This document shows, in pieces, positions 7,881 through 16,395 of a stretch of DNA of 37,374 nucleotides. The stretch is taken from NCBI RefSeq assembly GCF_002154725.1, contig NZ_MTAW01000108.1:1-37374 (forward strand). Reading direction: 5' to 3'. This DNA is from Nostoc sp. 106C (lineage in GTDB: Bacteria > Cyanobacteriota > Cyanobacteriia > Cyanobacteriales > Nostocaceae). Both the position numbers and the translations under genes were made by a program. A model generated the notes under the pieces. It saw nothing but the letters and a program-made list of their open reading frames with translations, had not been told where the DNA came from and searched no databases. Position 1 is the stretch's first letter, and the number at the start of each line of letters is the position of its first letter.

Positions 7881-9994
7881 AGAATTCTCGCTTCTGATTT
7901 TTGAACTGTGTCTTCTTGATTGACTTTTACTAGCTGATTGGGCGATCGCGGTTTACCCGTGGTGATAGCGTAGTTGATAGCTAATAGCTGCAACCACAGT
8001 GACGGATAGCGGGGTTCCAGCGAAGCACCTATCTGGTTTAGAAACCGGGGAAACCACCCACTCAGCAAAGCACTGACGAGGGCATGACGACTAAAGTTAA
8101 AATAATTGCCCAGCCACCTGACTAAATCCCTTGGTCCGGCAAGCTGCCAGATCCACAATAGCAGGGCAGGGTTTTTACGTGCTGCTTTGATTGCTAGGCG
8201 GTTAAAGGTTAACCAATCGCACCGATCCTTAATAAAATTATCTGCTACCTCTGGGGGTTCATCTGCCAATAGCCCAAAGAAGGTATTGAGCATAGAGTTG
8301 ATTCTTTGAGGTGGTAAGAATTTACCTGTTGGCACCATCATGCCTTTGGAAAAGAGCCAAGTTACAGAAACGTTACTTTGGTAGGCGCGGATTTTATTTA
8401 AGTGACGGAAACTCAGCAAGTTATGCTTAAGGGCGGTATCTAAAAGTTTTGTTAGGCGTTCTAAATTGCGTACTAGGGAACCAAAGCCAGTAAAGACAAG
8501 GGGAGACTGGAGTGATGCGGCGTCACCAATCGCAATTAAGCGGTCAAAAGCAACTGTGCGATCGCTACTTCCTACACTAAAATGCCCTGGTATATAGCCG
8601 AAGGTCGGTTTTTTCCATACCAGTTTATCGACATCGCACCGCCGATACTCTGGCAAAATCGTGAAAAAGTCCTCGTACATCTCTAACAAAGAACCAGGAT
8701 TTTGCGGATGGACTTCGTGGTAATGAAACAAATAAATTGTTAATTCTTCTCCGATTCCCGGAAACAATTCCCAAATTAATTGTCTCCCGCGAGAAATATC
8801 TCCGTGGCTGTAGAGAACGTCTCCATACTGCGAATCCCAAACTTGTGGCTCAAATCCTTTTTCAATTACTGCCCCCACTGTGGGACATACGCTGTCAAAA
8901 GCCCGACCACCATTTAATTGCCAAGCAATTGGGGAGGCTGTACCCATCGCATCTATTAGCAGTCGTCCACTTACTTGCTTCTCTTCTTGACTGGGTAAAT
9001 GCTTGACTGTAATTACAACTTGAGATTTGTCAATATCTGCACGCAAAAACTCTGTTTGCTCCCAGATTTCACCGCCTGTTGCGCGCACTTTTTGACCGCA
9101 CATTTGCAGCCATTTATCGGAGTCGAGGGCGATATTTAGCACTGTAGGAGTATGCAAAATAGGCGATCGCAATTTAGCTGGATTATTAGCATCAAAAAAT
9201 TTATTAAACCCGTCTTTATACTCGCGAGCAACGACGGTTTCTAGTTCGCTATTAGTCACCAAACCTAAATTAACTAAACTTTGCAGTTCATCGCGAGAAA
9301 TATTCCATTCCCGGTTCATCCGCCCAAAGGGCATTCGTTCTACCAATAGAACTTTATATCCTAATTTTGCCATCACTGCCGCATGGATGGCACCTAACGC
9401 GCCGCCAATGTAGATGATGTCGTATGTAGGGGATAAGGAAGAATCTCCCCTGCTCCCCTGCTCCACTGCTCCCCTGCTATTTGAGAAAACGACCTGACGA
9501 GGCTGCTGCGGATTGCGTACACCCTCACGCCATCGTTGCTCCCACCAATAGGCACGTTTCAAGTCGTATTCCCCATTGGGCATTTTCTGAAAATATTTAA
9601 CTGTCAGGGGGTAATAGGGTGCTAGGGCGGCAAATATTGATTGTTGGGATAAATCAATTGCTGGGGGTTCAGGGTAGTTATGAGGAAAGCGGCTTCTGAT
9701 ATCAACAATCAGGCGGTGTAAGATTTGTCTTTCTTGGGGAAAGGGCTGCTCTGCCCAACGGAACACTTTTAAATAAGTAGTTCGCTGCACCGACCAGACA
9801 AATATAGAAAGTTCCCTCGGTAAATTTTCGGAAATAGCCAACCCAGCAGTTGTAGTTTCAGCAGTTACTCTGAGGCGAAATCCGTCTGGAGTGATTATTT
9901 TTTCACCAATTCCTGGTTGAAAATCTGTTTGCAACCAACTGCAAACAACAGCCGTGTCTGGAGTCGGAATTTCTAAATAAAGTATTTCTTTCAT
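7874..9994 (-). CDS. CruA/CruP-like FAD flavoprotein (lycopene cyclase family)
   Basis: 706 residues. An N-terminal domain of ~165 residues specific to the cyanobacterial proteins is followed by an FAD-binding Rossmann fold (IIYIGGALGAIHAAVMAKLG; VLLVERMPFGRMNREWNIS). Further on are GDAASLQSPLVFTGFGS and a C-terminal membrane-interacting region. The first Gly of the usual GxGxxG is Ile. The fold and motifs match the CruA/CruP lycopene-cyclase-like flavoproteins of oxygenic phototrophs; which paralogue it is cannot be settled by eye. The ATG at 9994 (MKEILYLEIP) is preferred over a TTG at 10042, since GGAG lies upstream and the extra residues look random. Residues ~172-188 (SRGAVEQGSRGD) come from an 8-bp repeat. 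The stop lies in an STRR. Confidence 0.82.
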   Translation of the reverse strand: MKEILYLEIPTPDTAVVCSWLQTDFQPGIGEKIITPDGFRLRVTAETTTAGLAISENLPRELSIFVWSVQRTTYLKVFRWAEQPFPQERQILHRLIVDIRSRFPHNYPEPPAIDLSQQSIFAALAPYYPLTVKYFQKMPNGEYDLKRAYWWEQRWREGVRNPQQPRQVVFSNSRGAVEQGSRGDSSLSPTYDIIYIGGALGAIHAAVMAKLGYKVLLVERMPFGRMNREWNISRDELQSLVNLGLVTNSELETVVAREYKDGFNKFFDANNPAKLRSPILHTPTVLNIALDSDKWLQMCGQKVRATGGEIWEQTEFLRADIDKSQVVITVKHLPSQEEKQVSGRLLIDAMGTASPIAWQLNGGRAFDSVCPTVGAVIEKGFEPQVWDSQYGDVLYSHGDISRGRQLIWELFPGIGEELTIYLFHYHEVHPQNPGSLLEMYEDFFTILPEYRRCDVDKLVWKKPTFGYIPGHFSVGSSDRTVAFDRLIAIGDAASLQSPLVFTGFGSLVRNLERLTKLLDTALKHNLLSFRHLNKIRAYQSNVSVTWLFSKGMMVPTGKFLPPQRINSMLNTFFGLLADEPPEVADNFIKDRCDWLTFNRLAIKAARKNPALLLWIWQLAGPRDLVRWLGNYFNFSRHALVSALLSGWFPRFLNQIGASLEPRYPSLWLQLLAINYAITTGKPRSPNQLVKVNQEDTVQKSEARILN
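9445..9476. repeat. Four-unit 8-bp repeat inside the CruA/P-like gene
   Basis: The plus strand reads CTCCCCTG, CTCCCCTG, CTCCACTG, CTCCCCTG in tandem. On the coding strand it becomes a Gly/Ser/Arg/Gln-rich loop just before the FAD domain. The reading frame is kept across the unit, so flanking bases must complete a multiple of three. Confidence 0.8.
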
Positions 9995-10155
9995 TATGTT
10001 TCTGACATCTCCGCTAAATCTACTCACTAAGACAGATTTCAAGAAGGCATGAAATACGCTAAACTCCGCCCTATCAGTTGCATAAAGATTTGGTGAAGAA
10101 ATTTTAATAATTTATCAAACATATTGTTCATTCTGAATTTCTGTAAACCCACGCC

Positions 10156-10389
10156 ATGAATTATCCCATCCCAGACAGCCCCCAAGACATTGTTGCTCTG
10201 CAACACAGACCAGTTGATGAAGAACTAGTTGCATCTGCGATCGCTGGAGTTATTAAAATTGTGCGATCGCAGGGTCAATCCTTGGAAGAGCTAACCGCGC
10301 AAGTGCTAGCCGACGATCCCATGCTCGATAAACAGCAACGGCGCTGGCTTAGCAAATTGGTTGCTCAAGCCTGGGAAAGTTTCTCGTAA
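10156..10389 (+). CDS. Small conserved-looking hypothetical protein, 77 aa
   Basis: The protein starts MNYPIPDSPQDIVALQHRPV and ends SKLVAQAWESFS. It is soluble and mostly helical by composition, with no cysteine, signal peptide or membrane segment, and I do not recognise the family. Acidic and Gln/Leu-rich helices suggest a small cytosolic or partner-binding protein. The codon pattern and two HIP1-like GCGATCGC sites inside support real coding. The start has no strong ribosome site. It is divergent from the flavoprotein gene, with 161 bp between the two starts. Confidence 0.68.
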   Translation: MNYPIPDSPQDIVALQHRPVDEELVASAIAGVIKIVRSQGQSLEELTAQVLADDPMLDKQQRRWLSKLVAQAWESFS

Positions 10390-10529
10390 AAACTGCTTGG
10401 TGTTTGCCCAGATTGCCATTTATCTTTTTGGTGTGGGAAGGACAATGAAGCAAAGTTTGAGATTGGCAATGAGGTTGTTGTTAATTGAAATGTTTCTGGG
10501 CAGTTAGCACCTTTTTCGAGATGTAGAAT

Positions 10530-12227
10530 TTAAGATTCAGAAATTCTTGTGTTCTCAGCTTTCGACTTCTGGGTAGATAGAAATACAGCTTCCTTTTGGG
10601 AGTGTAGCAACAAACCATACTCCAATCCTTCTACCACAGCTTGATAGGAAGCTTCCAAAATATTTGTCGAAACTCCTACAGTAGTCCAACGTTGATGACC
10701 GTTACCCGATTCTACTAATGCCCGGGTTTTCGCTGCTGTACCTGTGTGTCCATTAAGAATACGGACTTTATAATCTGTCAACTCAAAAGCTGCGATTTGG
10801 GGGTAGAAATTTAACAAAGCCTTGCGTAAAGCAGCATCCAAAGCCGCTACAGGGCCATTACCTTCCGCAGCCTCCAAAATATTCTGACCATTGACAGCTA
10901 CTTTAATTGTCGCTAGAGCACTGCTTGTTTGTTTGCCTTCAATCAAATCGCAGTGGACTTGGAAACCTTTAATTTCAAAAAACTGCTGACGCTCCCCTAA
11001 AGCTTCGTACATCAAAAGTGCAAAACTAGCCTCAGCGGCTTCAAATTGATATCCTTCACTCTCCAAGTCTTTCATCCGTTGCAGAATTTGCCGTGCTTCT
11101 GATTGATGCTGATCTAATTCAATACCAAAAGTCCGGGCTTTCGCTAAGACATTACTGAGTCCAGACTGTTCAGAAATTACAATACGGCGACGGTTTCCTA
11201 CTTGTTCTGGCTGAATGTGTTCGTAAGTCAGAGGATTGCGTTCGACTGCGGATACATGAATACCACCTTTGTGCGCAAATGCTGACCTCCCGACAAAAGG
11301 TGCGTGTTCATCAGGAGCCAGATTTACTACTTCGCTGACAAAGTGACTAGCTTCTGTAAGTTGCGCAAGCTCGTCTTCACCGATACAGCTATAACCCAAC
11401 TTCAATTGTAAATTGGGAATTAACGAACAGAGGTTAGCATTACCACAACGTTCACCGTAACCGTTGATTGTACCTTGTACCATCTTCGCCCCAGCCATCA
11501 CAGCAGCTAAGGCATTGGCAACTGCCATATCTGAGTCATTATGAGTGTGAATGCCAATTTGGGGAATTGTCATTTGTCCTCTGTCATTCGTCATTGATTT
11601 TTGACAAAGGACAAATGACAAATGACTATTGACAGCTTCCACAATTTGGCTAACTTCATGGGGTAAAGCGCCGCCATTGGTATCACAGAGCACTAGCCAT
11701 TCTGCACCAGATGCGATCGCAGCCTCTAATGTCTGTAAAGCATAATTCTGATTGTGCTTGTAGCCATCAAACCAATGTTCTGCATCGTAGATCACGCGCC
11801 GCCCTTGGGCACAAAGATACTCAATCGTATCGCGGATCATGGCTAAATTCTCGTCTAGAGTCGTTTTCAGACCTGTGGTAACGTGTAAATCCCAAGACTT
11901 GCCAAAAACTGTTACCCAGCGTGTACCCGCCGCTAGAATAGCTTGCAGCATCGGTTCAGATGCTGCGGTGGTGTTAGGGCGTCGTGTTGAGCAAAAAGCC
12001 ACAATTTCTGCTTGTTTAAGCGGATCTTCCTGTAATTGCCAGAAAAATTGTACATCCTTCGGATTAGCACCAGGCCAACCACCTTCAATGAAGGGAATTC
12101 CTAATTGATCGAGTCTCTTGGCAATGCGTAACTTATCTTCTATAGACACCGATAGTCCTTCGCGCTGAGTACCATCCCGTAGCGTAGTGTCATAGAGCCA
12201 AAGTTCAGGTGAGGGATTTGTGGTCAT
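10530..12227 (-). CDS. cimA: (R)-citramalate synthase (CimA-type DRE-TIM metallolyase)
   Basis: 565 residues. Condenses pyruvate and acetyl-CoA to citramalate for threonine-independent isoleucine synthesis. The N-terminal TIM barrel opens with YDTTLRDGTQREGLS (12-26). The metal-site HTHND begins at His227, and GTINGYGERCGN follows. The C-terminal ~150 residues form the LeuA-like allosteric domain, where isoleucine feedback is expected. Length and the long spacing fit TIGR00977 better than LeuA. Residues ~203-220 (FVLCQKSMTNDRGQMT region) are repeat-derived, sitting in the loop before the metal-binding strand. Paralogous homocitrate or isopropylmalate synthase is less likely given the C-terminal domain and the GWPGANPKD motif. 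The ATG at 12227 is clear. Confidence 0.9.
   Translation of the reverse strand: MTTNPSPELWLYDTTLRDGTQREGLSVSIEDKLRIAKRLDQLGIPFIEGGWPGANPKDVQFFWQLQEDPLKQAEIVAFCSTRRPNTTAASEPMLQAILAAGTRWVTVFGKSWDLHVTTGLKTTLDENLAMIRDTIEYLCAQGRRVIYDAEHWFDGYKHNQNYALQTLEAAIASGAEWLVLCDTNGGALPHEVSQIVEAVNSHLSFVLCQKSMTNDRGQMTIPQIGIHTHNDSDMAVANALAAVMAGAKMVQGTINGYGERCGNANLCSLIPNLQLKLGYSCIGEDELAQLTEASHFVSEVVNLAPDEHAPFVGRSAFAHKGGIHVSAVERNPLTYEHIQPEQVGNRRRIVISEQSGLSNVLAKARTFGIELDQHQSEARQILQRMKDLESEGYQFEAAEASFALLMYEALGERQQFFEIKGFQVHCDLIEGKQTSSALATIKVAVNGQNILEAAEGNGPVAALDAALRKALLNFYPQIAAFELTDYKVRILNGHTGTAAKTRALVESGNGHQRWTTVGVSTNILEASYQAVVEGLEYGLLLHSQKEAVFLSTQKSKAENTRISES
11569..11619. repeat. STRR-type inverted repeat inside cimA
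   Basis: The arm 11569-11586 (GTCATTTGTCCTCTGTCA) and the arm 11602-11619 (TGACAAAGGACAAATGAC) are inverted copies matching at 17 of 18 positions, with a 15-bp loop. CAAATGA-type units continue to about 11627. The same words appear in several gaps between genes in this window. The cimA reading frame runs straight through. Confidence 0.85.
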
Positions 12228-12713
12228 AAGGCTAGAACTTGCGAGACAACTTTCAAGGCTATGTTGTCAACATACAACAAAAAGCCAGTTTGCTAATTCA
12301 ACAATGTCCAAGCTGCTAGCTAAAGAGCAAATCTAATGAGTGTATGCGATCAACACAGCAGGTTGTGTTACCCAAAGACTAAGGCAAAATAGTGTCCATT
12401 GCGGAGCCAACTAAGAAAGAACTTTGCTGCAAAATAGTATTGACCTCTAAAATAGCGGTGTTAAGGTAATAAACTATCGCTGGGTTGGCGATGTGGTAAC
12501 TGTACAGTTAAGGTAGAAGGCGAAGTATCAGCAGCGAATCGGCGTAATTAAACGCAGCGTTCGCTTCCTCCCATTCTCCTACAACAGACCTGCGTTTAGC
12601 CTGACGTACTGACTGAGGTTTTATGGCAATCAATATCAGAGAAACAAAATTTGACAGATTTTGATAATTTCTCAAAAAAGTGGACAAGAGTAAGGTTAAT
12701 AAGGAGCAAAAAA
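12228..12713. other. 486-bp gap between divergent genes
   Basis: Apart from the inverted repeat at 12262-12279, no gene is supported. An open minus-strand frame overlapping the next gene is a shadow. A TTGACA at 12651-12656 lacks a good -10 at normal spacing. A strong ribosome site at 12701-12706 belongs to the next gene. Confidence 0.4.
12262..12279 (-). promoter_or_regulatory. Inverted repeat upstream of cimA, possible operator
   Basis: TGTTGT-CAACAT-ACAACA is a perfect 6-bp inverted repeat with a 6-bp spacer, centred about 43 bp upstream of the cimA start. The position fits a regulator site or a 5' leader hairpin. No matching regulator is known from this window. Confidence 0.3.
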
Positions 12714-13079
12714 ATGGGTAGATGGACACCGCTAATTCTAATGGCTGGAGGCTTGGCGATATTGCTGGGTACATTGCTAGGCATCAACTTTCCTATGGGC
12801 GTACAAAGCGCCAGCGTTCCTCCCGGTGGTAGAACCTCAAAAGTTCTCCCGGCTAATATTAATGTTAATAGTACAGCTGCTGGCAGGAATAACGATTCGA
12901 CAACTGAAAGCAGGCGCAGCGTTGCCCAAAATAATACCTCGACTAATGACTCAACATCAGATACAGAAAACTCTTCAGACACAAACACCACAGATACTCA
13001 ATCTACAGACACCCAATCTAGTGATACCCAATCTAGTGATGACAATCAAAACTCTCAACCCATTCGTGCCTTGTGGTAG
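12714..13079 (+). CDS. Small membrane-anchored protein with Ser/Thr/Asp-rich tail, 121 aa
   Basis: The start is set by AAGGAG at 12701-12706, seven bases before the ATG; an upstream TTG at 12651 is not needed. Residues ~5-25 form one hydrophobic segment (LILMAGGLAILLGTLLG), acting as an uncleaved anchor or signal. The rest is extracytoplasmic and disordered, ending in short TDTQSSD-like repeats. No enzyme motif is seen and the family is not recognised. The repetitive tail could act as a spacer or surface brush, but this is inference from composition. It is followed by an STRR and then by the ThiO-ThiG gene on the same strand. Confidence 0.7.
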   Translation: MGRWTPLILMAGGLAILLGTLLGINFPMGVQSASVPPGGRTSKVLPANINVNSTAAGRNNDSTTESRRSVAQNNTSTNDSTSDTENSSDTNTTDTQSTDTQSSDTQSSDDNQNSQPIRALW

Positions 13080-13101
13080 AGGTTGCTAGTCATTGGTTGC
13101 G

Positions 13102-13204
13102 AGTTATAAGTTATAAGTTATGAGTGATGAGTTATTAGTTATGAGTTGTTAGTTATGTACTAATGATAAATAGCTAATAATGTATGACTAATGACTAATG
13201 ACTA
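13102..13204. repeat. Two STRR arrays leading into the ThiO-ThiG start
   Basis: Eight 7-bp units of the AGTTATA/AGTTATG type run from 13102 to 13157. After a short spacer, ATGACTA is repeated three times (13184-13204). The third ATG, at 13198, is the start codon of the ThiO-ThiG gene. Confidence 0.85.
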
Positions 13205-15171
13205 GTGACATTTTAATTACTGGCGGCGGCGTTATTGGCTTGGCGATCGCCGTAGAACTGAAACTGCGCGGGGCAAATGTCACCGTGCTTTGCCGTGATT
13301 TTAACGCCGCGGCTAGCCATGCGGCGGCTGGAATGTTAGCACCAGATGCGGAAAAGATCGCAGATGAAGCCATGTATGCTTTATGCTGGCGATCGCGTGC
13401 TTTATATCCAGACTGGACGCGCAAACTTGAAGAACTTGCTGGTTTACCCACACATTACTGGCCTTGTGGCATCTTAGCAGCTGTTTTCGAGCAGCAAGAC
13501 CAGAAAAATGCAGCTTTGTTACCATCTGCTCGTGAATCACCTGCTTATTGGTTAGATAAAACGTCCATTGAGCAATATCAGCCAGGTTTATCAGCCGAAG
13601 TAGTTGGGGGCTGGTGGTATCCTGAAGACGCACAAGTCGATAATCGCGCTTTAGCACGTGTTCTGTGGACGGCGGCTGAGTCCCTTGGTGTGGAACTCAA
13701 AGATGGCGTCAGCGTTGAAGCATTTTTACAACAACAAGGCAAAGTGCTGGGCGTGCAAACCAACGTCGGAATTATTCGCGCCGCTCATTATGTTTTAGCC
13801 ACAGGTGCTTGGTCAAACGAATTATTACCGCTCCCGGTGCATCCGCGAAAAGGGCAAATGCTGCGGGTGCGGGTGCCGGAATTCATGCCAGAATTGCCTC
13901 TAACAAGAGTTTTGTATGGGGAAGAGATTTACATTGTCCCTAGAAGAAATCGCTCGATTATCATTGGTGCGACTAGCGAAGATGTTGGTTTTACTCCTCA
14001 CAACACCCCCGCAGGTATTCAAAGCCTACTGCAAAAAGCTATCCGCCTCTATCCGCAATTGCAAGATTATGCCATAGAAGAATTTTGGTGGGGATTTCGC
14101 CCAGCTACTCCTGATGAATTACCAATTATAGGCACTAGCCCCTGTACAAATTTAACTTTGGCTGTTGGTCATTATCGCAATGGCATTCTGCTAGCACCGA
14201 TAACCGCAGCATTAATTGCCGATTTGATTTCCGAACAAAAATCAGACCCCTTACTATCTTATTTCCATTATTCACGCTTCCTCACCAAACCATCTACCTC
14301 CATGCTCACTCACTCTGCCAATTTCTCCAATGGGCATCATCCTATTGTTGCTTTAGACAACTCACAACTCAGCACTCAAGACTCAGTACTGACTATCGCT
14401 GGCAAAACCTTCCAATCTCGCTTAATGACTGGTACTGGTAAATATCGCAGCATTGAAGAAATGCAGCAAAGTATTGCCACAAGTGAGTGCCAAATCGTTA
14501 CCGTAGCAGTGCGGCGGGTACAAACCAAAGCTGCGGGACACGAAGGTTTAGCTGAAGCACTGAATTGGCAGAAAATTTGGATGTTACCGAATACCGCAGG
14601 TTGTCAAACCGCAGAAGATGCAATTCGAGTGGCTCGTTTAGGGCGAGAAATGGCGAAACTATTGGGACAGGAAGATAATAATTTTGTCAAGCTAGAAGTC
14701 ATCCCCGATCCTAAATATTTGCTACCAGACCCCATTGGGACACTAGAAGCAGCAGAACAATTGGTAAAAGAAGGTTTTGCTGTATTACCCTACATCAACG
14801 CTGATCCGATGTTAGCTAAGCGTTTAGAAGAAGTCGGTTGTGCCACAGTCATGCCTTTAGCATCGCCTATTGGTTCGGGACAAGGATTGAAGACAACCGC
14901 TAACATCCAAATCATTATTGAAAACGCTGGCATACCAGTGGTAGTAGACGCTGGCATTGGTTCGCCATCAGAAGCAGCGCAGGCGATGGAATTAGGAGCA
15001 GATGCTTTATTAATTAATAGTGCGATCGCGCTAGCAAAAAATCCAGCGGCAATGGCACGGGCGATGAATTTAGCTACAGTTGCCGGTCGTCTGGCTTACT
15101 TGGCTGGGAGAATGCCCATCAAAGACTACGCCAGTGCTAGTTCACCAATCACAGGCACTATTACTAAATAG
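13198..15171 (+). CDS. thiO/thiG: Bifunctional glycine oxidase ThiO / thiazole synthase ThiG fusion
   Basis: 657 residues, two thiamin-pathway enzymes in one chain. Residues 1-~350 are ThiO, an FAD protein making dehydroglycine. Its N-terminal [13 protein letters not shown] lies eight residues from the start, and [12 protein letters not shown] lies near its end. Residues ~397-650 are ThiG, which builds the thiazole phosphate. [10 protein letters not shown], the Schiff-base Lys in [11 protein letters not shown], and [12 protein letters not shown] are all visible. Fusion would channel unstable dehydroglycine, and such fusions are known in cyanobacteria. The linker (~355-396) includes a five-unit heptamer repeat at 14359-14393. 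The start ATG lies in the last unit of an ATGACTA array, and the Rossmann motif leaves no room for a later start. No ThiS gene adjoins it. Confidence 0.95.
   Translation: MTSDILITGGGVIGLAIAVELKLRGANVTVLCRDFNAAASHAAAGMLAPDAEKIADEAMYALCWRSRALYPDWTRKLEELAGLPTHYWPCGILAAVFEQQDQKNAALLPSARESPAYWLDKTSIEQYQPGLSAEVVGGWWYPEDAQVDNRALARVLWTAAESLGVELKDGVSVEAFLQQQGKVLGVQTNVGIIRAAHYVLATGAWSNELLPLPVHPRKGQMLRVRVPEFMPELPLTRVLYGEEIYIVPRRNRSIIIGATSEDVGFTPHNTPAGIQSLLQKAIRLYPQLQDYAIEEFWWGFRPATPDELPIIGTSPCTNLTLAVGHYRNGILLAPITAALIADLISEQKSDPLLSYFHYSRFLTKPSTSMLTHSANFSNGHHPIVALDNSQLSTQDSVLTIAGKTFQSRLMTGTGKYRSIEEMQQSIATSECQIVTVAVRRVQTKAAGHEGLAEALNWQKIWMLPNTAGCQTAEDAIRVARLGREMAKLLGQEDNNFVKLEVIPDPKYLLPDPIGTLEAAEQLVKEGFAVLPYINADPMLAKRLEEVGCATVMPLASPIGSGQGLKTTANIQIIIENAGIPVVVDAGIGSPSEAAQAMELGADALLINSAIALAKNPAAMARAMNLATVAGRLAYLAGRMPIKDYASASSPITGTITK
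14359..14393 (+). repeat. Five-unit heptamer repeat in the ThiO-ThiG linker
   Basis: The units read AACTCAC, AACTCAG, CACTCAA, GACTCAG, TACTGAC. They encode a Ser/Gln/Thr/Asp-rich stretch ([12 protein letters not shown]) joining the oxidase and the thiazole synthase. Thirty-five bases is not a multiple of three, so neighbouring bases complete the frame. Confidence 0.8.
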
Positions 15172-15269
15172 TCATTTGTCATTAGTCATGGAAATCTTAC
15201 CCTTGACTCTTGACTTTTACTCTTGCCTGTTGCCCGTTCTTTGTTCCTTTTTTAAGGATGTAAAGATTT

Positions 15270-15297
15270 TTTACTTTTCGTGAAAGTGTAATATAAA
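15270..15297 (+). promoter_or_regulatory. Candidate promoter of psb34
   Basis: TTTACT (15270-15275) and TATAAA (15292-15297) are separated by 16 bp and lie 45 bp upstream of the psb34 start. The -10 is good and the -35 only fair. A TGTAAC just downstream resembles half of an RpaB-type HLR1 site, but no properly spaced second half is seen. Confidence 0.4.
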
Positions 15298-15342
15298 GTT
15301 TATGTAACAATTAATAAAACGATAAGAATAAGGAATTAGTTC

Positions 15343-15513
15343 ATGCCCTATACAACTGAAGAAGGCGGTCTTCTCAATAATTTTGCTCGCGAACCTAAGA
15401 TTTATGCAGCAGAACCTCCTAATGCAGGGCAAAAGCGAACCTATCTTTTTGTGGGAATCGCCGCTACAGTCTTGGTTGGCGGCTTGATTTTCGTTGCCTT
15501 CTCTGTTTCGTAA
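15343..15513 (+). CDS. psb34: Psb34 (Ssl1498 family) photosystem II assembly protein
   Basis: 56 residues. The N-terminal MPYTTEEGGLLNNFAREPKI and the single membrane helix (YLFVGIAATVLVGGLIFVAF, 34-53) match the Ssl1498/Psb34 family, related to high-light-inducible proteins. Psb34 is known to join PSII assembly intermediates in the thylakoid and to influence HLIP exchange on CP47. AAGGA at 15330-15334 lies eight bases before the ATG. A candidate promoter and a terminator suggest a single-gene transcript, separate from the ThiO-ThiG gene upstream. It is shorter than most annotated genes here but strongly supported by its motif. Confidence 0.92.
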   Translation: MPYTTEEGGLLNNFAREPKIYAAEPPNAGQKRTYLFVGIAATVLVGGLIFVAFSVS

Positions 15514-15563
15514 CCGCAGTTGAACGGAAAGTTTTTAATACAAATTTAATTTTTCTGAGATTT

Positions 15564-15595
15564 CAGGTTTCCATTTGCTAGGAGCCTGATTTTTT
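15564..15595 (+). terminator. Intrinsic terminator after psb34
   Basis: CAGG (15564-15567) plus TCC (15570-15572) pair with GGA (15581-15583) plus CCTG (15585-15588), leaving a small internal loop. The run TTTTTT follows at 15590-15595. The distance from the psb34 stop is 50 bp. Confidence 0.5.
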
Positions 15596-15686
15596 ATGCA
15601 AGCAAGAGGAATAAGTACAGGATTTCACAAGTCCGAAGCAAATTAAATTCAGAAAAACTTAGTTGGCGGATATTGGTATGATTTCT

Positions 15687-15839
15687 CGGTAGCCGAAGGC
15701 ATCGCTTGCGCTCCTCTTCAGTTTGGGTATTAGCGATCGCTTCTTCGATTGCTGTTGCTGGAATCGCCATCTCGATTGCTTTAAGCACATCACCACTTCG
15801 TATCTCAGGAGACATCAACGAGAAATCCCTCAGATGCAC
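15687..15839 (-). pseudogene. IS4-type transposase N-terminal remnant
   Basis: About 51 codons read MHLRDFSLMSPEIRSGDVLK and then AIPATAIEEAIANTQTEEER. This matches the start of IS4-family transposases (N-terminal IS4 domain). After KRCLRLP the frame passes into unrelated sequence, so the catalytic DDE domain is gone. No terminal inverted repeats of the parent element were found. It is a scrap, oriented against the flanking genes. Confidence 0.65.
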
Positions 15840-16395
15840 AATATTGAATTTCCTTTCTTGGGAACAATGTTTAATTTACGTGACTTTGAGCCTTAACTGA
15901 ACCGTATTGGGATTGGTTGGTACAAATTAGAAAGTAACTGACACAGGAATGCCGCGGTTACTAGCTGTTGCTGTGTTGGCAAGCTGAAACTCCCACAGAC
16001 ACATCAAGTGTAGCTTCTTAGAAGTTATATCAAGCTCGGCTAATCACTGATTATTCAACCCTCTGCGCAGGAAGTCTCTTCAACGCAAGGGTCGGCAGGA
16101 GGGAATCTCTGTAAACTAGACAGTAGAGGTGACCATTGCTTAATCAATCAGCGATGTTTGCTGTTCAATTGTCTGCTAACAGAAGTTTGTCCAGCCACAA
16201 GAGTATCAAATTTTGTTACAATTATCATGTTTATTGAAGTATAATTATACACTTTATTGTTTTTCTAAACCTGAAAGCCAGATCAAGCCTGAGCAGCACA
16301 ACATCCACGTGAAGACCATACTCATGGTTTGATTTTTGACTGCTTAGATTTGCCTTACAAAGGATTTTAAACTATGTTTTGGCTTTGTAGCCACT
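15840..16395. other. 556-bp gap upstream of the TPR gene
   Basis: No gene is supported. The stretch contains short GC-rich segments (near 16060-16110) that could be leader RNA, but no family or clear hairpin set is recognised. It could still carry remains of the insertion sequence that left the IS4 fragment. Confidence 0.3.

Noticed and set aside
15300-15312. HLR1 (RpaB) site ahead of psb34
   Set aside because: One GTTACA-type half is visible on the minus strand, but the second half is not at the required spacing.
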